A stretch of DNA of 64,000 bases, taken from contig BQKZ01000005.1 of assembly GCA_036244855.1 (NCBI GenBank), forward strand, positions 283,353 to 347,352, given 5' to 3'. Below the pieces are notes generated by a model. The model saw nothing but the letters and a program-made list of their open reading frames with translations. It did not search any database and was not told the origin of the DNA. A program made the translations under genes and the position numbers. This document shows positions 12,064 to 24,500 of the stretch, piece by piece (position 1 is the first letter of the stretch; each line of letters starts with the position of its first letter). The DNA comes from Temnopleurus reevesii. Its lineage: Eukaryota; Echinodermata; Echinoidea; Temnopleuroida; Temnopleuridae.

Positions 12064-14922
12064 AGCCTGTTCATGTTCAGTGCTAATGAAAATCTTATCA
12101 CAATATATTTAACATGGAAAGGCTCCAATGTCATTTTTTTTATTATTTGGATTGATGTTTTTTGTGTTCATAAAATGTAGTACTTCAACATCTACCCCTG
12201 ATATGATCGATCTTTGTAGATAATAGATTTTAAGAATTTGGTTGCAATAAGCTTATGCAGATTCTTTTGAAAAAATAACATTCACAGTAATTTTGCATGA
12301 ATTTCATTCTCAAGCATCAAGGGCATGGTAACGATGTTTTTCCCTATCTGCCTACAGCACTATATAATGCAGAATATAAAAATGGGCTGTCTGAAAATGA
12401 TTTATCTAAGTCGGGATCAATTAAATTAGACCAACTATGTTGTGTAATCTGCCTAATTGGGAAGAAGCCAGACTCCAGAAATTACTCATGAAAACATGAC
12501 CTTGAGGCGTTTGGAATTGGGACTTCTGTCAATGGTTTAGTGGTATTGGTAAGAAAACATTTGCAGTGAAAATGCACCCTGCCAATCATCTATCAAATAT
12601 TGGTTGCTTTTAGAATACAATTGCTTGTGTTGGAATATGAAACAATTAGCGTGACATACTTTGGTTTTACATTTGATTAGGTACTATGCAGTCAAACAGA
12701 ACATGTACATTGTATATCTCACCAATCTGAAGAGAGATACTTCAAGACAGTCACAATGGAACAGACCTAAGGCTGACATTTCTTTTTCTATCCTTAAAAT
12801 TCATTGAAAGTGTTTTGTGTAAAACCAAGAAAAGAGCAGTGCTGAAAAATCAGCAATGCTCTGAAAACTTTACTCCTCCAATAGACATGATAAAAGGATG
12901 TGAAGGATGTTCAGACAAAGATTGTTTGACCTTATCATAGGTCTAATTTCAAGCCCAGATAGCTAGTTAAATTTGAACCAAATTACACTTTAGCTCAGAA
13001 GCAAGGGGTGTATAATATAAAATGAAGGTGTTGGAAAGGGGATATTGATTGCAGGCATATGTATTGTTTTGGAACATTTCTCATTTTGGGAAAAAAGTGG
13101 GGATAGTTCCAAAGAATTATTGGAACTAGAGACATGACAAATTATGAGCACAAAAACATGAATAATGAAAATAGCAGCAAAACTGTAATGAAAACAGAGA
13201 CATGTCCATAATAGAGAGATCAGCAGATAATGAGATAATGCTCATACATGACAAGTGATGCAATGAAAAATATGTTGGAAAATTATCTCTAATTCCCATC
13301 TTCCCTAACATGTATCTCATGCAATGTGATATACTGGACCTTCTTGATTCAATCCATATTTCCATGATTCAATCAAGAGAGATGGGAGAGCTAGGAAAGG
13401 TTATTTTGAGGGTGTGAAACCCCTCAAAGGAAGTAATAAAATGATACAGAGGGATAAGTCAACTTCCAAGAACATCTGTAGATTTGTAGGATAANAGCCT
13501 GTTCATGTTCAGTGCTAATGGAAATCTTATCACAATATATTTAACATGAAAAGGCTCCAATGTCATTTTTTTATTATTTGGATTGATGTTTTTTGTGTTC
13601 ATAAAATGTAGTACTTCAACATCTACCCCTGATATGATCGATCTTTGTAGATAATAGATTTTAAGAATTTGGTTGCAATAAGCTTATGCAGATTCTTTTG
13701 AAAAAATAACATTCACAGTAATTTTGCATGAATTTCATTCTCAAGCATCAAGGGCATGGTAACGATGTTTTTCCCTATCTGCCTACAGCACTATATAATG
13801 CAGAATATAAAAATGGGCTGTCTGAAAATGATTTATCTAAGTCGGGATCAATTAAATTAGACCAACTATGTTGTGTAATCTGCCTAATTGGGAAGAAGCC
13901 AGACTCCAGAAATTACTCATGAAAACATGACCTTGAGGCGTTTGGAATTGGGACTTCTGTCAATGGTTTAGTGGTATTGGTAAGAAAACATTTGCAGTGA
14001 AAATGCACCCTGCCAATCATCTATCAAATATTGGTTGCTTTTAGAATACAATTGCTTGTGTTGGAATATGAAACAATTAGCGTGACATACTTTGGTTTTA
14101 CATTTGATTAGGTACTATGCAGTCAAACAGAACATGTACATTGTATATCTCACCAATCTGAAGAGAGATACTTCAAGACAGTCACAATGGAACAGACCTA
14201 AGGCTGACCTTTCTTTTTCTATCCTTAAAATTCATTGAAAGTGTTTTGTGTAAAAACAAGAAAAGAGCAGTGCTGAAAAATCAGCAATGCTCTGAAAACT
14301 TTACTCCTCCAATAGACATGATAAAAGGATGTGAAGGATGTTCAGACAAAGATTGTTTGACCTTATCATAGGTCTAATTTCAAGCCCAGATAGCTAGTTA
14401 AATTTGAACCAAATTACACTTTAGCTCAGAAGCAAGGGGTGTATAATATAAAATGAAGGTGTTGGAAAGGGGATATTGATTGCAGGCATATGTATTGTTT
14501 TGGAACATTTCTCATTTTGGGAAAAAAGTGGGGATAGTTCCAAAGAATTATTGGAACTAGAGACATGACAAATTATGAGCACAAAAACATGAATAATGAA
14601 AATAGCAGCAAAACTGTAATGAAAACAGAGACATGTCCATAATAGAGAGATCAGCAGATAATGAGATAATGCTCATACATGACAAGTGATGCAATGAAAA
14701 ATATGTTGGAAAATTATCTCTAATTCCCATCTTCCCTAACATGTATCTCATGCAATGTGATATACTGGACCTTCTTGATTCAATCCATATTTCCATGATT
14801 CAATCAAGAGAGATGGGAGAGCTAGGAAAGGTTATTTTGAGGGTGTGAAACCCCTCAAAGGAAGTAATAAAATGATACAGAGGGATAAGTCAACTTCCAA
14901 GAACATCTGTAGATTTGTAGGA
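12064..14922. repeat. 1.43-kb direct duplication joined by a single N
   Basis: Bases 12064-13493 and 13496-14922 are almost identical: only a handful of substitutions and one T-run length change were seen by eye. The join is an ambiguous base at 13495, and the first copy stops exactly at that N while the second continues into unique sequence. The pattern suggests an assembly join of overlapping reads or of two haplotypes rather than a real tandem duplication, although the latter cannot be excluded. Open frames inside the two copies repeat each other exactly and do not look coding. Confidence 0.95.
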
Positions 14923-17900
14923 TATAATGTGAGAACTGTGCTCTGTTCACATTTTACATTTTCAAATTTAGGTAAATGCTTTGGTGAGAATAAGTCTTAT
15001 TGAGAAAGTGCATACGTCTATAGACGGTATTGTCAGATTGTTTAGAATGGGAGTTGCAGAAGCTTTTCAGTGAATCTTCAAGGAATATCATGCATTATTT
15101 TGATGCAGGTACCTCACATAATATGATGGTGATTTAGTGAAATACATCAATGTAAATGGTTTGACTTTTCCTTGGTGACCTCAATGATACAAAAGTAAAC
15201 TCTCATTAGGAAATTGTTCCTGTGGATGAAAAAAACTAAATTGAAAATATGCATTCAAATTAATTAAGTATTGGAAATTCATGCTCAGTATTAGTCTGTC
15301 CTTTATTCATAAGATATTAATCTTTTGATTTTCGATGTTATTGTGCAGGTTTAAAAACTTTATCTCCCCAAATTGAATTTTAGTGTGAACCTCCCTAAGG
15401 CTCAAAGTGCTGCGACACTGCAAATGAAGATGACTTCTTGTGCCTACAAATCAATCATTTATCAACCACTTGGGAGAGATTATAGAGAAAGACATCAGAT
15501 AAAATACTAGTATTATGGGGTAGAATAATGCTGTGTCATTTCTCTTAATCGATGAGGAACGTTTTGAACCACATCACGGCAAGAAATAAAGATTACTGAA
15601 CCTCAAGATGAGATATTGAAGTGATGATTAAATCATGGCTATCGTTCTCCAGCGATAGCTCAGAATATTATGTCTTGGGTTAGTTAATATCCTGTATGAC
15701 ACATGTGTTACTCAATCGTACTATTTCATTGGGATATGTTGTTGACTAGCATTCCCTGTACTTCATGTATGGTGATGTGCTCCTTTGGTCTGCATGAATA
15801 GAAGGTCTGAAAATTTGTAGTCTACTAATTGAACAAATATTTTTTTCACTGGTGCCTTGAAAATGTATCTTTAATATGTGATAAAAATTGAAAGCAATAA
15901 TTTTTCATCTTTAAATACTTCTCATGGTGCATTCTTGAGTAAAGCATCTTAATTTTAGAAAACGGATTAAAAAACTCAAGGAAGTATGCCAAGGAGGAAG
16001 AATCACAGAACCTGCAAATCTGGGTGGAGAATGATCTTCCTTGTTTTTGTTTTTGTTGTAGGAAATATGAATTAAATAGGTCATAAAAGGATAGGTTATG
16101 GTAGCTAGTTGCTTATGCTTATGGACTGATCATGATTACAGACCTTGATGGATACTTTATTGAAGAATATAATTTTCTATATTCTAAAGATACATAAAAA
16201 TGAGCGATTAGAATAATCTAATAAGTAATAGGTAAGCTCTAGTAAAGTTTCCTCTTTCAACTGAACCAAATCCTCATATTGGTTGGAGGAAATTGAGGGT
16301 GGGACAGGAGGAACTCTTCATAGCACCTCTTGTGATGATTCATATATATTATGTATTATGGAAACACAATTGGGGCATTATGGATCCTCCATTCAATCAC
16401 TTTCTGATTTATCACAGAGCGAGATTACATTCCTGTCAAAAGAAGGTTGTGAAAAGGATGCGATTATGATGATAATATTTCATCCATGTCCCCTTCAATG
16501 GGAAAGGGGCAGGGATGATAAATCCCTTGCACTTGACAATGTCTTGAATATTCTTTTGAATCAAAACTAAGAAGAGGGTGGGTGAGATGATAAGGATCTG
16601 TTTCTAGAGGATATATGAAAGTGATATTAGAAGGTACGCCTGGGGGTCTTGAATGAAATCATCTGATTGACTAAATCCCCAGTATGCTAAATATTAACCA
16701 TGCCAAAAGCATCATTAAGCAACATGCAGAACAAAGATGATTATATTATCTGATTATAGAAATTTTGGCTCTATACATACACTCTACTTTCAACATTTTT
16801 ATCTCTCATATTAAGATAAATGGGCAACTTGTAGGGAAGGGAAGGGTTGAGGAGTTTCAAGGTATATTCTAATATTTTTTTCACATTCATTTGATGAATT
16901 TGTTGTGAAGTAAACCCTTGGCAGAATGACCACATGTTTGCTGAATCACCTCTATAGACGTAGCTAATACCTTGATTAGTATAGTTGTCAAGTATTTGGA
17001 TCTTTGCAAGACGATATTTATCAACGTTCAAATGTTCAAAGCGTATACTAGAATTGTATATCTATAAGAATGGTCAAGCATCACAATGGGAAATATTTAC
17101 AATATGCTATTTCCTGTTCTTCCCGATATATTGTAGTTACATGTACATGCATACAATGGACTCAACATGAATCAATGCACTTCTTGGTTCCCTGTTGATA
17201 AATTCATTTTTTGCCAGTAAGTTGTCTATTTCTAACTTTCTCCTCATCTCTTGATCTTGCCATCTCAACCCACATGTATATGTTTTACCCCTGGGAATGT
17301 TACAGATGAGACATGAAGCCATTAAAGGCCTCTCAAATCTGTGGATGATTACCTTGTAACAGATACTTCCTTTTCATTTGCTACTGTCCAAATGTAGCGA
17401 GTTGCCATGGAAATATATATGCAGAGAAAATTTGTTTTCCCTTGGACCAAGAAGTGAACTTTATTTCTTCAGGCGTCATTTGATCAGTGGTCAAATTTTA
17501 GATTATGAAGTCACCATCCTCTTTTTTTGCAATATGATTGTAATTTAATTAGATACTACAGTACGTCTTTCTGTGTAATATCATCCTTCCTCAAAATGAA
17601 ATTAAGTTCATTGTGTAGAGATTGGCATGTATTGATATTAGTATACAGATAAAAGGCCTAGAAAAATATTTATTGTTTTACTGACAATAGATAAAACCAA
17701 GTGTCTACTTTGTAAAACATTGATATAAAGATACCAAAAGAATGGAGATTTTTTGTGTTTAAAAAATGTTTATCTTTTTAAATATAGATAGGATTATAAT
17801 GTGACCTTATAATGACTTACACTAATCTGATGAAGGAATAGGGATTGAAATGTTGAAATGATATTTTTTCATTTTCATTTGTTAAATAAAGTCTTTTAAT

Positions 17901-18214
17901 TTAGTTTCTTGTCCTAGATCATGACCTGTCAATGCCTTCGAGGTTGTATTGAAAGCGTGCCATTCGATGACCTCATTTTGACGGACCATGATAACGCAAA
18001 GTTTCATTTCTTCGGGGTGAAATTCTTGTCCCACTTGATGCTAGGCTGCGAGATTTCTTGAGAAGTTGATTGCTTCACCAAGCCAAGATATATAAAATGA
18101 ATATTCATGAAGAAAACAATCTATAAAGGTGGAAGGAGATTAGAATAGATGTCAAATGAAAAAATGAGAATGATACATTGGAAGCAAATAAGGAGAGGGT
18201 GGAATATTGAGGAG

Positions 18215-18329
18215 GAAGGAGAGGGGGACGGGGGAAAGGAGGAAGGGAGGGAGAGAGGGAGAGAGAGTGAGAGAGAGAGAGAGGGAGAGGGAGAGAGAGA
18301 GAAAGAAAGGGAGGAAGAGGGGGGGGGGN
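18215..18329. repeat. GA-rich polypurine tract ending in a G run and N
   Basis: A purine-only to purine-rich stretch of GA and GGGA units runs into about ten G and then an N at 18329. Long open frames on both strands here are composed only of Glu/Arg/Gly or Ser/Leu/Pro and are artefacts of composition. Confidence 0.9.
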
Positions 18330-20157
18330 AAATAAAGAGGAGAATTAAGAGAATTATAATTCATATTAATTGCTAGTCGGTCTTTTGAATGATTTCTATC
18401 TGGGGAATGGGACAAAAGAATGAATATGCAGCAATAGAGGTAAGGGGGAGGAAAAAGAATGAAGTATACTTATTTTAGGAGAAATTGAGGAAGTGATTTA
18501 TTTAAGACGCTCAGAATTTTTGGGAATATTTAAAACAATCGGGCAGGAGGTATAAGTTCACATTTACAGTACTTGTGATGATAGAACTTTGTTGACCAAA
18601 TCTTTTTGTCAGAGATCCTCCTTGCCCGCTGGCTGACAACGTGATGAAAACCCATTTTCCTCACTGTATCCAAATGTATACAAACCAATGTGGAGGGTCT
18701 CTAAATATACACGGATTGAAAGAATCATATTCATGGATGGTTTCTGTAGATGAGAGGAGACATGACAGGAGACAAAAGTTCTAGATTATTTATATTTGCC
18801 CTAAAAATGTATCATGGCAAAAGAACATGGTTTAGAGAATAGACCCACCACCTTTGTTGGAGGATGTGGTAGGTCTATTGAGAAGCAATATAGTCATTCT
18901 TTGCAAATTACACCAATTCTGATTGATTCATTTGGATTATTTCATCACTTTGCAAATTAGTCACCAATGCATTTTCCAAATTGATATTTTTTCATTTGCT
19001 CTAGATATAATTTTTTCTATTTGAAAATTAGGAATAATAGTTAATACAGAATTGATGATAAATTATTCCTTTCGATTCTGCGTACTTGGTGTATGAAAAT
19101 TGATTGTGATTTATGAATTTACATTAGTTCTTTGTGTGTTATATATCTTTTTACCTCGCTTGCTTCGGATAAGCGTGTGCGTGTGTTTGTGTGTGTGTGT
19201 AATAATATTTTAATTTAAATGAATCTTTCTTCATACTTGACAAATCACAATACATCTAACACATTTAATCCAAAGATTCAGGTTCTTGTATGAACCTTCC
19301 CTTTAACCTATGTGACTGAGAGGGATCGTTTGCAAGTCAAATGAACCTCTTGGTGGCGGTCGGGGCACATTATCGATTGTGATCTAATTGAAGACCCGGT
19401 CTTGCTTTGTGAATCGAGGGATTGTTGTCCAATGTGAGATGATCAATGGACAGGATCAATGGAGTGAATCTCATGGTGTAATAAGATGAAAGAGAGAAGA
19501 TGAATATTTGTGTAGGAGAGAATCAAGACGTCATAATCGTAATATCTAGTGTTTGCATTGTTTTTGTTTGTAGGTGTTATAAAACTGTATGAACATGAAT
19601 TTCAGATAGAATCCACAAGGTTTTATGTGTTAAATTACATTTTCTGTTTGATACATATATTATATTTCTGTTTTACTGCTGAATTCTATTCTTACTGTAC
19701 ATCTGAAATAAATTACATTCACAAAATGAGTAGTATTTGGTGATCTACATGCAGGTAAATTATCCAAAATGTCTATTTTCTTGCTTTTACAGATGGTATT
19801 TGTATTTTTTTGTAATTCAAAATTCGTAATGTAATTAAAGACTATTACATAATTGTTATGCATCATATGTTTTACTAATGATATTATATTTCATGCATCA
19901 TTGGGTTTCCAAGAGGTTGTATTGACTCATTGGCAATCCATTATGTTCTCATTTCCTATTTGAAGAAGATGGATTGATGAAATGAACTGTAAAGGAGATC
20001 ACATATTCAGAACTGAAATTATGTATGTGTCAATTGGAAGTCTTCATGTGGAGATCATCATGTTTGAATGATAAATAGATTTTCAGAAGACACAAAGTTC
20101 AAATTATGTGTAAATTGCAAAATATAATTTCCAATGTTTCTCTCCACTGATTTCCAG

Positions 20158-20308
20158 GTTATTTTGGGAAGTATTTGAATGAGTACAGAGGAGATTACAT
20201 TCCACCAGGCTGGGTGGAATGGGTTGGACTAGTCAAGAACTCCAAGTTTTAAAATTACACCCTCTGTAGAAATGGACAACTCATGAGACATGGGTTCAAC
20301 TATCACAG
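20158..20308 (+). CDS. Sulf: Sulf coding exon 3, interrupted by an in-frame TAA
   Basis: Residues 159-209 (phase 1 in, phase 2 out). It encodes [18 protein letters not shown] followed by [12 protein letters not shown], then TAA at 20250-20252 (codon 190), then [17 protein letters not shown]. Vertebrate SULF1 and SULF2 have Tyr at the interrupted position (KNSRF-Y-NYT), so the change is a single third-position substitution from a Tyr codon. The flanking residues, including active-site K163, and the splice sites (TTTCCAG acceptor, GTAATC donor) are intact. As written, translation would stop after 189 residues and give no active enzyme. The following intron of 550 bp shows nothing else. Confidence 0.93.
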
Positions 20309-20858
20309 GTAATCCAAACTCTAAATTGGCTTCCACTATAATATGTGTACAAATGAATAGATACAATCCTTTTAGGGGGAAATGTTATATTTTTTTCTCA
20401 TTCTAACAATTATTTTTATGCAAATTTTCAGAAAGATGTAAATGTCTTATCATTCTAACCATTTATAAGGCAAATGTTTAGAAAGGTGTAAATATATGTG
20501 TTTTTTTTAAATTCCATCTCATGCATGTGTACATATTTTGGTCAGCACTTTGGTTAAAAAATCTTTAGAATGATTGCTTATAGACCCAGATATCCATGCA
20601 AGTATTGGATGTCATCAGAAAAATCTGGATCATTATGTTCAGGAAAGACAGCAAACCAGAAATTCAATGTTGATCACTCATGGAAATGGTATATGTTAAC
20701 ATAAAACTTATTTAAAAAAAATAGAAGAATCCTGTGAACGTTGAAATAATTGAATCTGAAAGCAGAAATTTGATAGTCCTATTATTCTCCTATGTTTGAA
20801 TATCAATTTACAATCACCTTTTTTGAATATCAGTTTACAAATAACCTTTTTCCTCCAG

Positions 20859-21029
20859 AGATTATCTACCTGACCTAATTGCAAATGACAGCATGGCATT
20901 CTTCAAGCTTTCCAAGAGGGCATATCCACGACTACCTGTCGCTATGGTGTTGTCGTTCCCCTCCCCTCACGGACCAGAGGATGGCGCCCCTCAGTATCAG
21001 CACATGTTTGAGGGCAATAAGCTACACAG
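20859..21029 (+). CDS. Sulf: Sulf coding exon 4: sulfatase core with HGPED motif
   Basis: Residues 209-266 (phase 2 in and out). The translation RDYLPDLIANDSMAFFKLSK leads to VLSFPSPHGPEDGAPQ. H246 of the HGPED block corresponds to an active-site histidine that in sulfatases contacts substrate sulfate. The acceptor is TTTTTCCTCCAG and the donor is GTAAGT. Intact, with no frame damage. Confidence 0.95.
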
Positions 21030-21139
21030 GTAAGTTTGACGGTTCAAACCTCTCTTACATTTCAATTTTTGACAATCTGTTATTGTATTCAATCTCAGGC
21101 GCATGGGTATTGGGAAACATTAAGAAATAGGACACATTT

Positions 21140-21277
21140 ATTTGGAATTTGGAATTTATTCATTTGAACGTCATTGACATGTACAGCCAACATTTTGTTC
21201 TGATTGGAATTTGGAATTTGGAATTTATTCATTTGAACGTCATTGACATGTACAGCCATCATTTTGTTCTGATTACA
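21140..21277. repeat. 69-bp tandem duplication
   Basis: Two adjacent copies of a unit containing GGAATTTATTCATTTGAACG and ending CATTTTGTTCTGATT are offset by 69 bp (the shared block lies at 21161 and 21230). It sits just inside intron 4, about 110 bp after the exon 4 donor, and is probably part of a dispersed repeat. Confidence 0.9.
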
Positions 21278-21489
21278 TTTTTTTCATACACGTTGTGTTA
21301 TATCAAACAAATTTGTTAATTTTCGAAATAAACTGACTGTAGCATAAGTTATTTATTAACCAATTCAAACACTGCTAAGATTCAAGGAGATAACTAGGTC
21401 AGTTTCACTCATGTGGTGGCCGTGCTGCCATTTGTGCCCATGCCATCTCGATGATGCTTCAAACCCTCTATTTTCATGAAATGATTATG

Positions 21490-21507
21490 AATCCCACCGC
21501 TGCCACC
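21490..21507 (-). repeat. tRNA-Leu 3'-end-like 18-mer, copy 1
   Basis: AATCCCACCGCTGCCACC, preceded by G. The same string recurs at 29989, in reverse orientation at 49160, and with one change at 52044. It resembles the 3' end of a cytosolic tRNA-Leu including CCA bases, which on the opposite strand would be a retroelement primer-binding site. No tRNA body is present. Confidence 0.5.
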
Positions 21508-24500
21508 TCAAAGACAAATTAACGATTTACTCTCCATGTGCATAGTTCGCATTCGTACACTTTGTTCTTAACATAATAAGATTATTTTTGAATGGGTAAG
21601 GTGAAGTTCTTGTAATCATAGTGCAGTTTTCCCTTAAAAAGAATTGAAATTTTGAAATGTATGAAACCTGATACTTTGAAGTCTTCCATATTATTCAAAG
21701 AAACAATTTATATTGTGAAAGATATTGACAAGCTCCAGAAACAGCCTCAAGAAGAAACTTCCATGCTATAATGAGGGCATCCTCTCAAAGATAATAAAGA
21801 TGGATCCATGCACAAACATGAGGCTGCAATTTATCAAGCCACTTCCCGAAACCAAGGTGTCCAAATTATGAAGGCATCAATTAATAGCTATCTGTCTGGA
21901 GGTTTGGGAGATAGATTGTCTCAAGGTGGTAAGGAAAGGTCAGAGATTGAGCTGAGTTTGTCACGCAAAGCTTACGAACGTTTGTTTTGATGACTATACA
22001 ACTGATGAGCATGGAGACAGTTCAGATATTCAAGGGGGCAGTTCAGACATCCAGGGTTCTAGTTTGCAAATAATATGACCTGTGAATCTTTAATTGTTTC
22101 TCATAATATGAATGACCTCTATCAAAGTTTCACCTGGTTTGTAATAGCTTATAATATTTTGGTTAGATTGGGTAAATTAACATTGAGTTTTGTTGTGTTT
22201 TATGTACTGTATAAAGCACTTTAGAAGTGGCTGAGTTTAAACAAATCTGTGAGAAAACTTTTTAACAGTCCTGCTGATCACCCTTTAAAGATTTGTGTTT
22301 AGCAGATAACCTGTTTGCCAAAATGACTTGAAAGTGAAGTATCACAGAGGAAGTTTGTGTGAGAATGTTATTAAGACAAAAAAAAAATAATTAAGGGACT
22401 GGGGTGAATTGTGAAATGGATGGTAAGAGTTTAATGCTAACTAATTTTGTAATACTTTTTGCATCGAATGTCCAGCATACTTTTCTACAAATGTGTAATA
22501 ATATTTTTAATTATAACAGCAAGATAAGTTCTTATCATATTAGCTTATACTTTAAATCATGCATATATCTCAATGCTTGCTATCAGATGAAGATAGCAAA
22601 TATTAATGAGATAGAGATGAAAGTCTGAATCACTTAACAGTAAAGAAAAATGTAATTCCATCATAAAAAATATGATAACAGTAATCATACTCCTGCAAAA
22701 TATATGGTTCATTTTGATGATTCACATTTTAATTTCTATCCTCCTTCATATTATGGAAAGTTGGCATCTCTTAGATAATTATGCTCCTGACCAGCATTAA
22801 TCTCTAAAGGTGTATCTCCATGGTCAGTCTCCCTGTATTGCCTTCATCAATCACCTTCCCTTGATGATGTAGTAAAATGATGACATCATTTGCTATGCAT
22901 ATAGTCACCTTGGAGAAAGATGTTTTCATAAATGTGTTCTGATAATGATGAACCATTTTGAGAATGGAATATCATGTAGAATTATGATTTCATTAAATCG
23001 TTTTTTCTGTAATTTGATAACGTTGGGATCTTGACCATCTTGGAGAAAAAAACGAAGAATTTCAGATGTCAGTAAATCTAATGATATAGAAATAACAAGG
23101 AATGTTGATGGACCAAGAATACTCAAGGTTTATATTGAATGAACATCTTTGGATTGTAAAAATTACAATCATGTCGTATGATCTCACTTAATGTTTTTAG
23201 GATTACAGAACATTGGTAACATAGCACTCTCCAGATATTTATTTCACATATGAATTATACAATTGCTTGCCATTAATATTTATGATCATATCAGACACAA
23301 ACTTACAATTACTCAAGTGCAGGCTTGGAAATAAAAAATAATGAAAATTTTGATGGAAACTTTTGAATGCAAAAAGCATTTCAGCTATATATATCATTAC
23401 TTGTTTTCGGATTTATATCACTTTCTATCAGACTTCATCACAATAAAATCAAAGAACATTTTCAGTTTTCATTCAATTTAAGGAGTGATGATCAAATAAC
23501 CCAAATCCATTGATAGAACACCCAAAATTGATTAAGCTTGCTCGAAATTATCAACAAAGCCATGGGATTTAGAAGAACTAGGACACCTAAATTTTCTATT
23601 TAGGTTCATGGCCGAAAAATTTGCAAGGACTGTTGCATGAAAGCATCGTAACAACATATTCACCGATATCTCATCGGGCAGTACGTGAATGTTACAAAGT
23701 GTGCTTCAATCAAGAGGTATATTGCAGTGATACTTTCATGCCAAATGTGCAGGCTGGCTGAGAGAGATAGTAGAGGGTGTCGTGTGCGATTGAAGTGTTG
23801 TTGTTTTGATAGATAACATGAGAGTTTATCAGTGTGATTGGTTGGTACCCTAGGGATGCACTCCTAGTAATGACTCGCACTTGAAACATGAGTGATTTCA
23901 GGTTGATCGTGTCTTCTTGCAGACACCACAGAACTTTTGTCATAGAAGTTTGAAAATTGACCTGTTGCTCTACCACTTGTAAAAAATCAACCTTTTGCCC
24001 CATCTGTATTCATTCTGATTGCTCGGTGTTAAGACAAACAAAACTAGCAAATTTGTCTTTAATCATGGATACCAATTAAACTGATATATCCATGCTTTGT
24101 CAAGGAATTTGTTTAAGTTGTCGATAAAAGCTGCTCTACTGTTTGCCTAATATTATGTGACACTTGGCAAAGAATTGCCAAAGTTAGAAATTATTTAATG
24201 GTACAAAATCAACAGAGAGCAATTTTGATTGAAACCGGATGCCCGGTAAAAGAATGCATCAACCATAAGGTGGTGTTGGAATCATCCCACTTGATCTGAA
24301 ACCTTGGATATTTGATCAACGCAGAGTATACCGTACCCCATGTACACCGGAAAATCCTTAACCTCTTACTTGACATGGTTTAATAATTTTTCAATTGAAT
24401 AATGACCAGCTCTGAGTTTCTCCCATTTTGTCTGTACCAATCAAATATTTTCCATAAGTTATATAAACCCCCACACAACCAGATCGTGGGCTCATGACTT

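Larger units (their letters stand above)
6246..20157 (+). other. Sulf intron 2 (13.9 kb)
   Basis: Large intron with no recognisable exon on either strand. It contains an 86-bp tandem duplication (9099-9270), a 1.43-kb near-identical direct duplication joined by an N (12064-14922), a GA-rich polypurine tract ending in a G run and an N (18215-18329), and a TG-rich tract near 19169-19200. The other open frames are short, AT-rich and without recognisable protein features. Confidence 0.7.

Noticed and set aside
12297..14796. Identical open frames repeated in pairs
   Set aside because: They are copies within the duplicated block, with no protein-like features.
17995..18035. A GGTGAAATTCTTG string like a conserved 18S rRNA segment
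   Set aside because: Only about 13 bases match; the flanks do not resemble rRNA.
18149..18415. Open frames over the GA-rich tract
   Set aside because: Composition artefacts of a purine repeat; they also cross an N.
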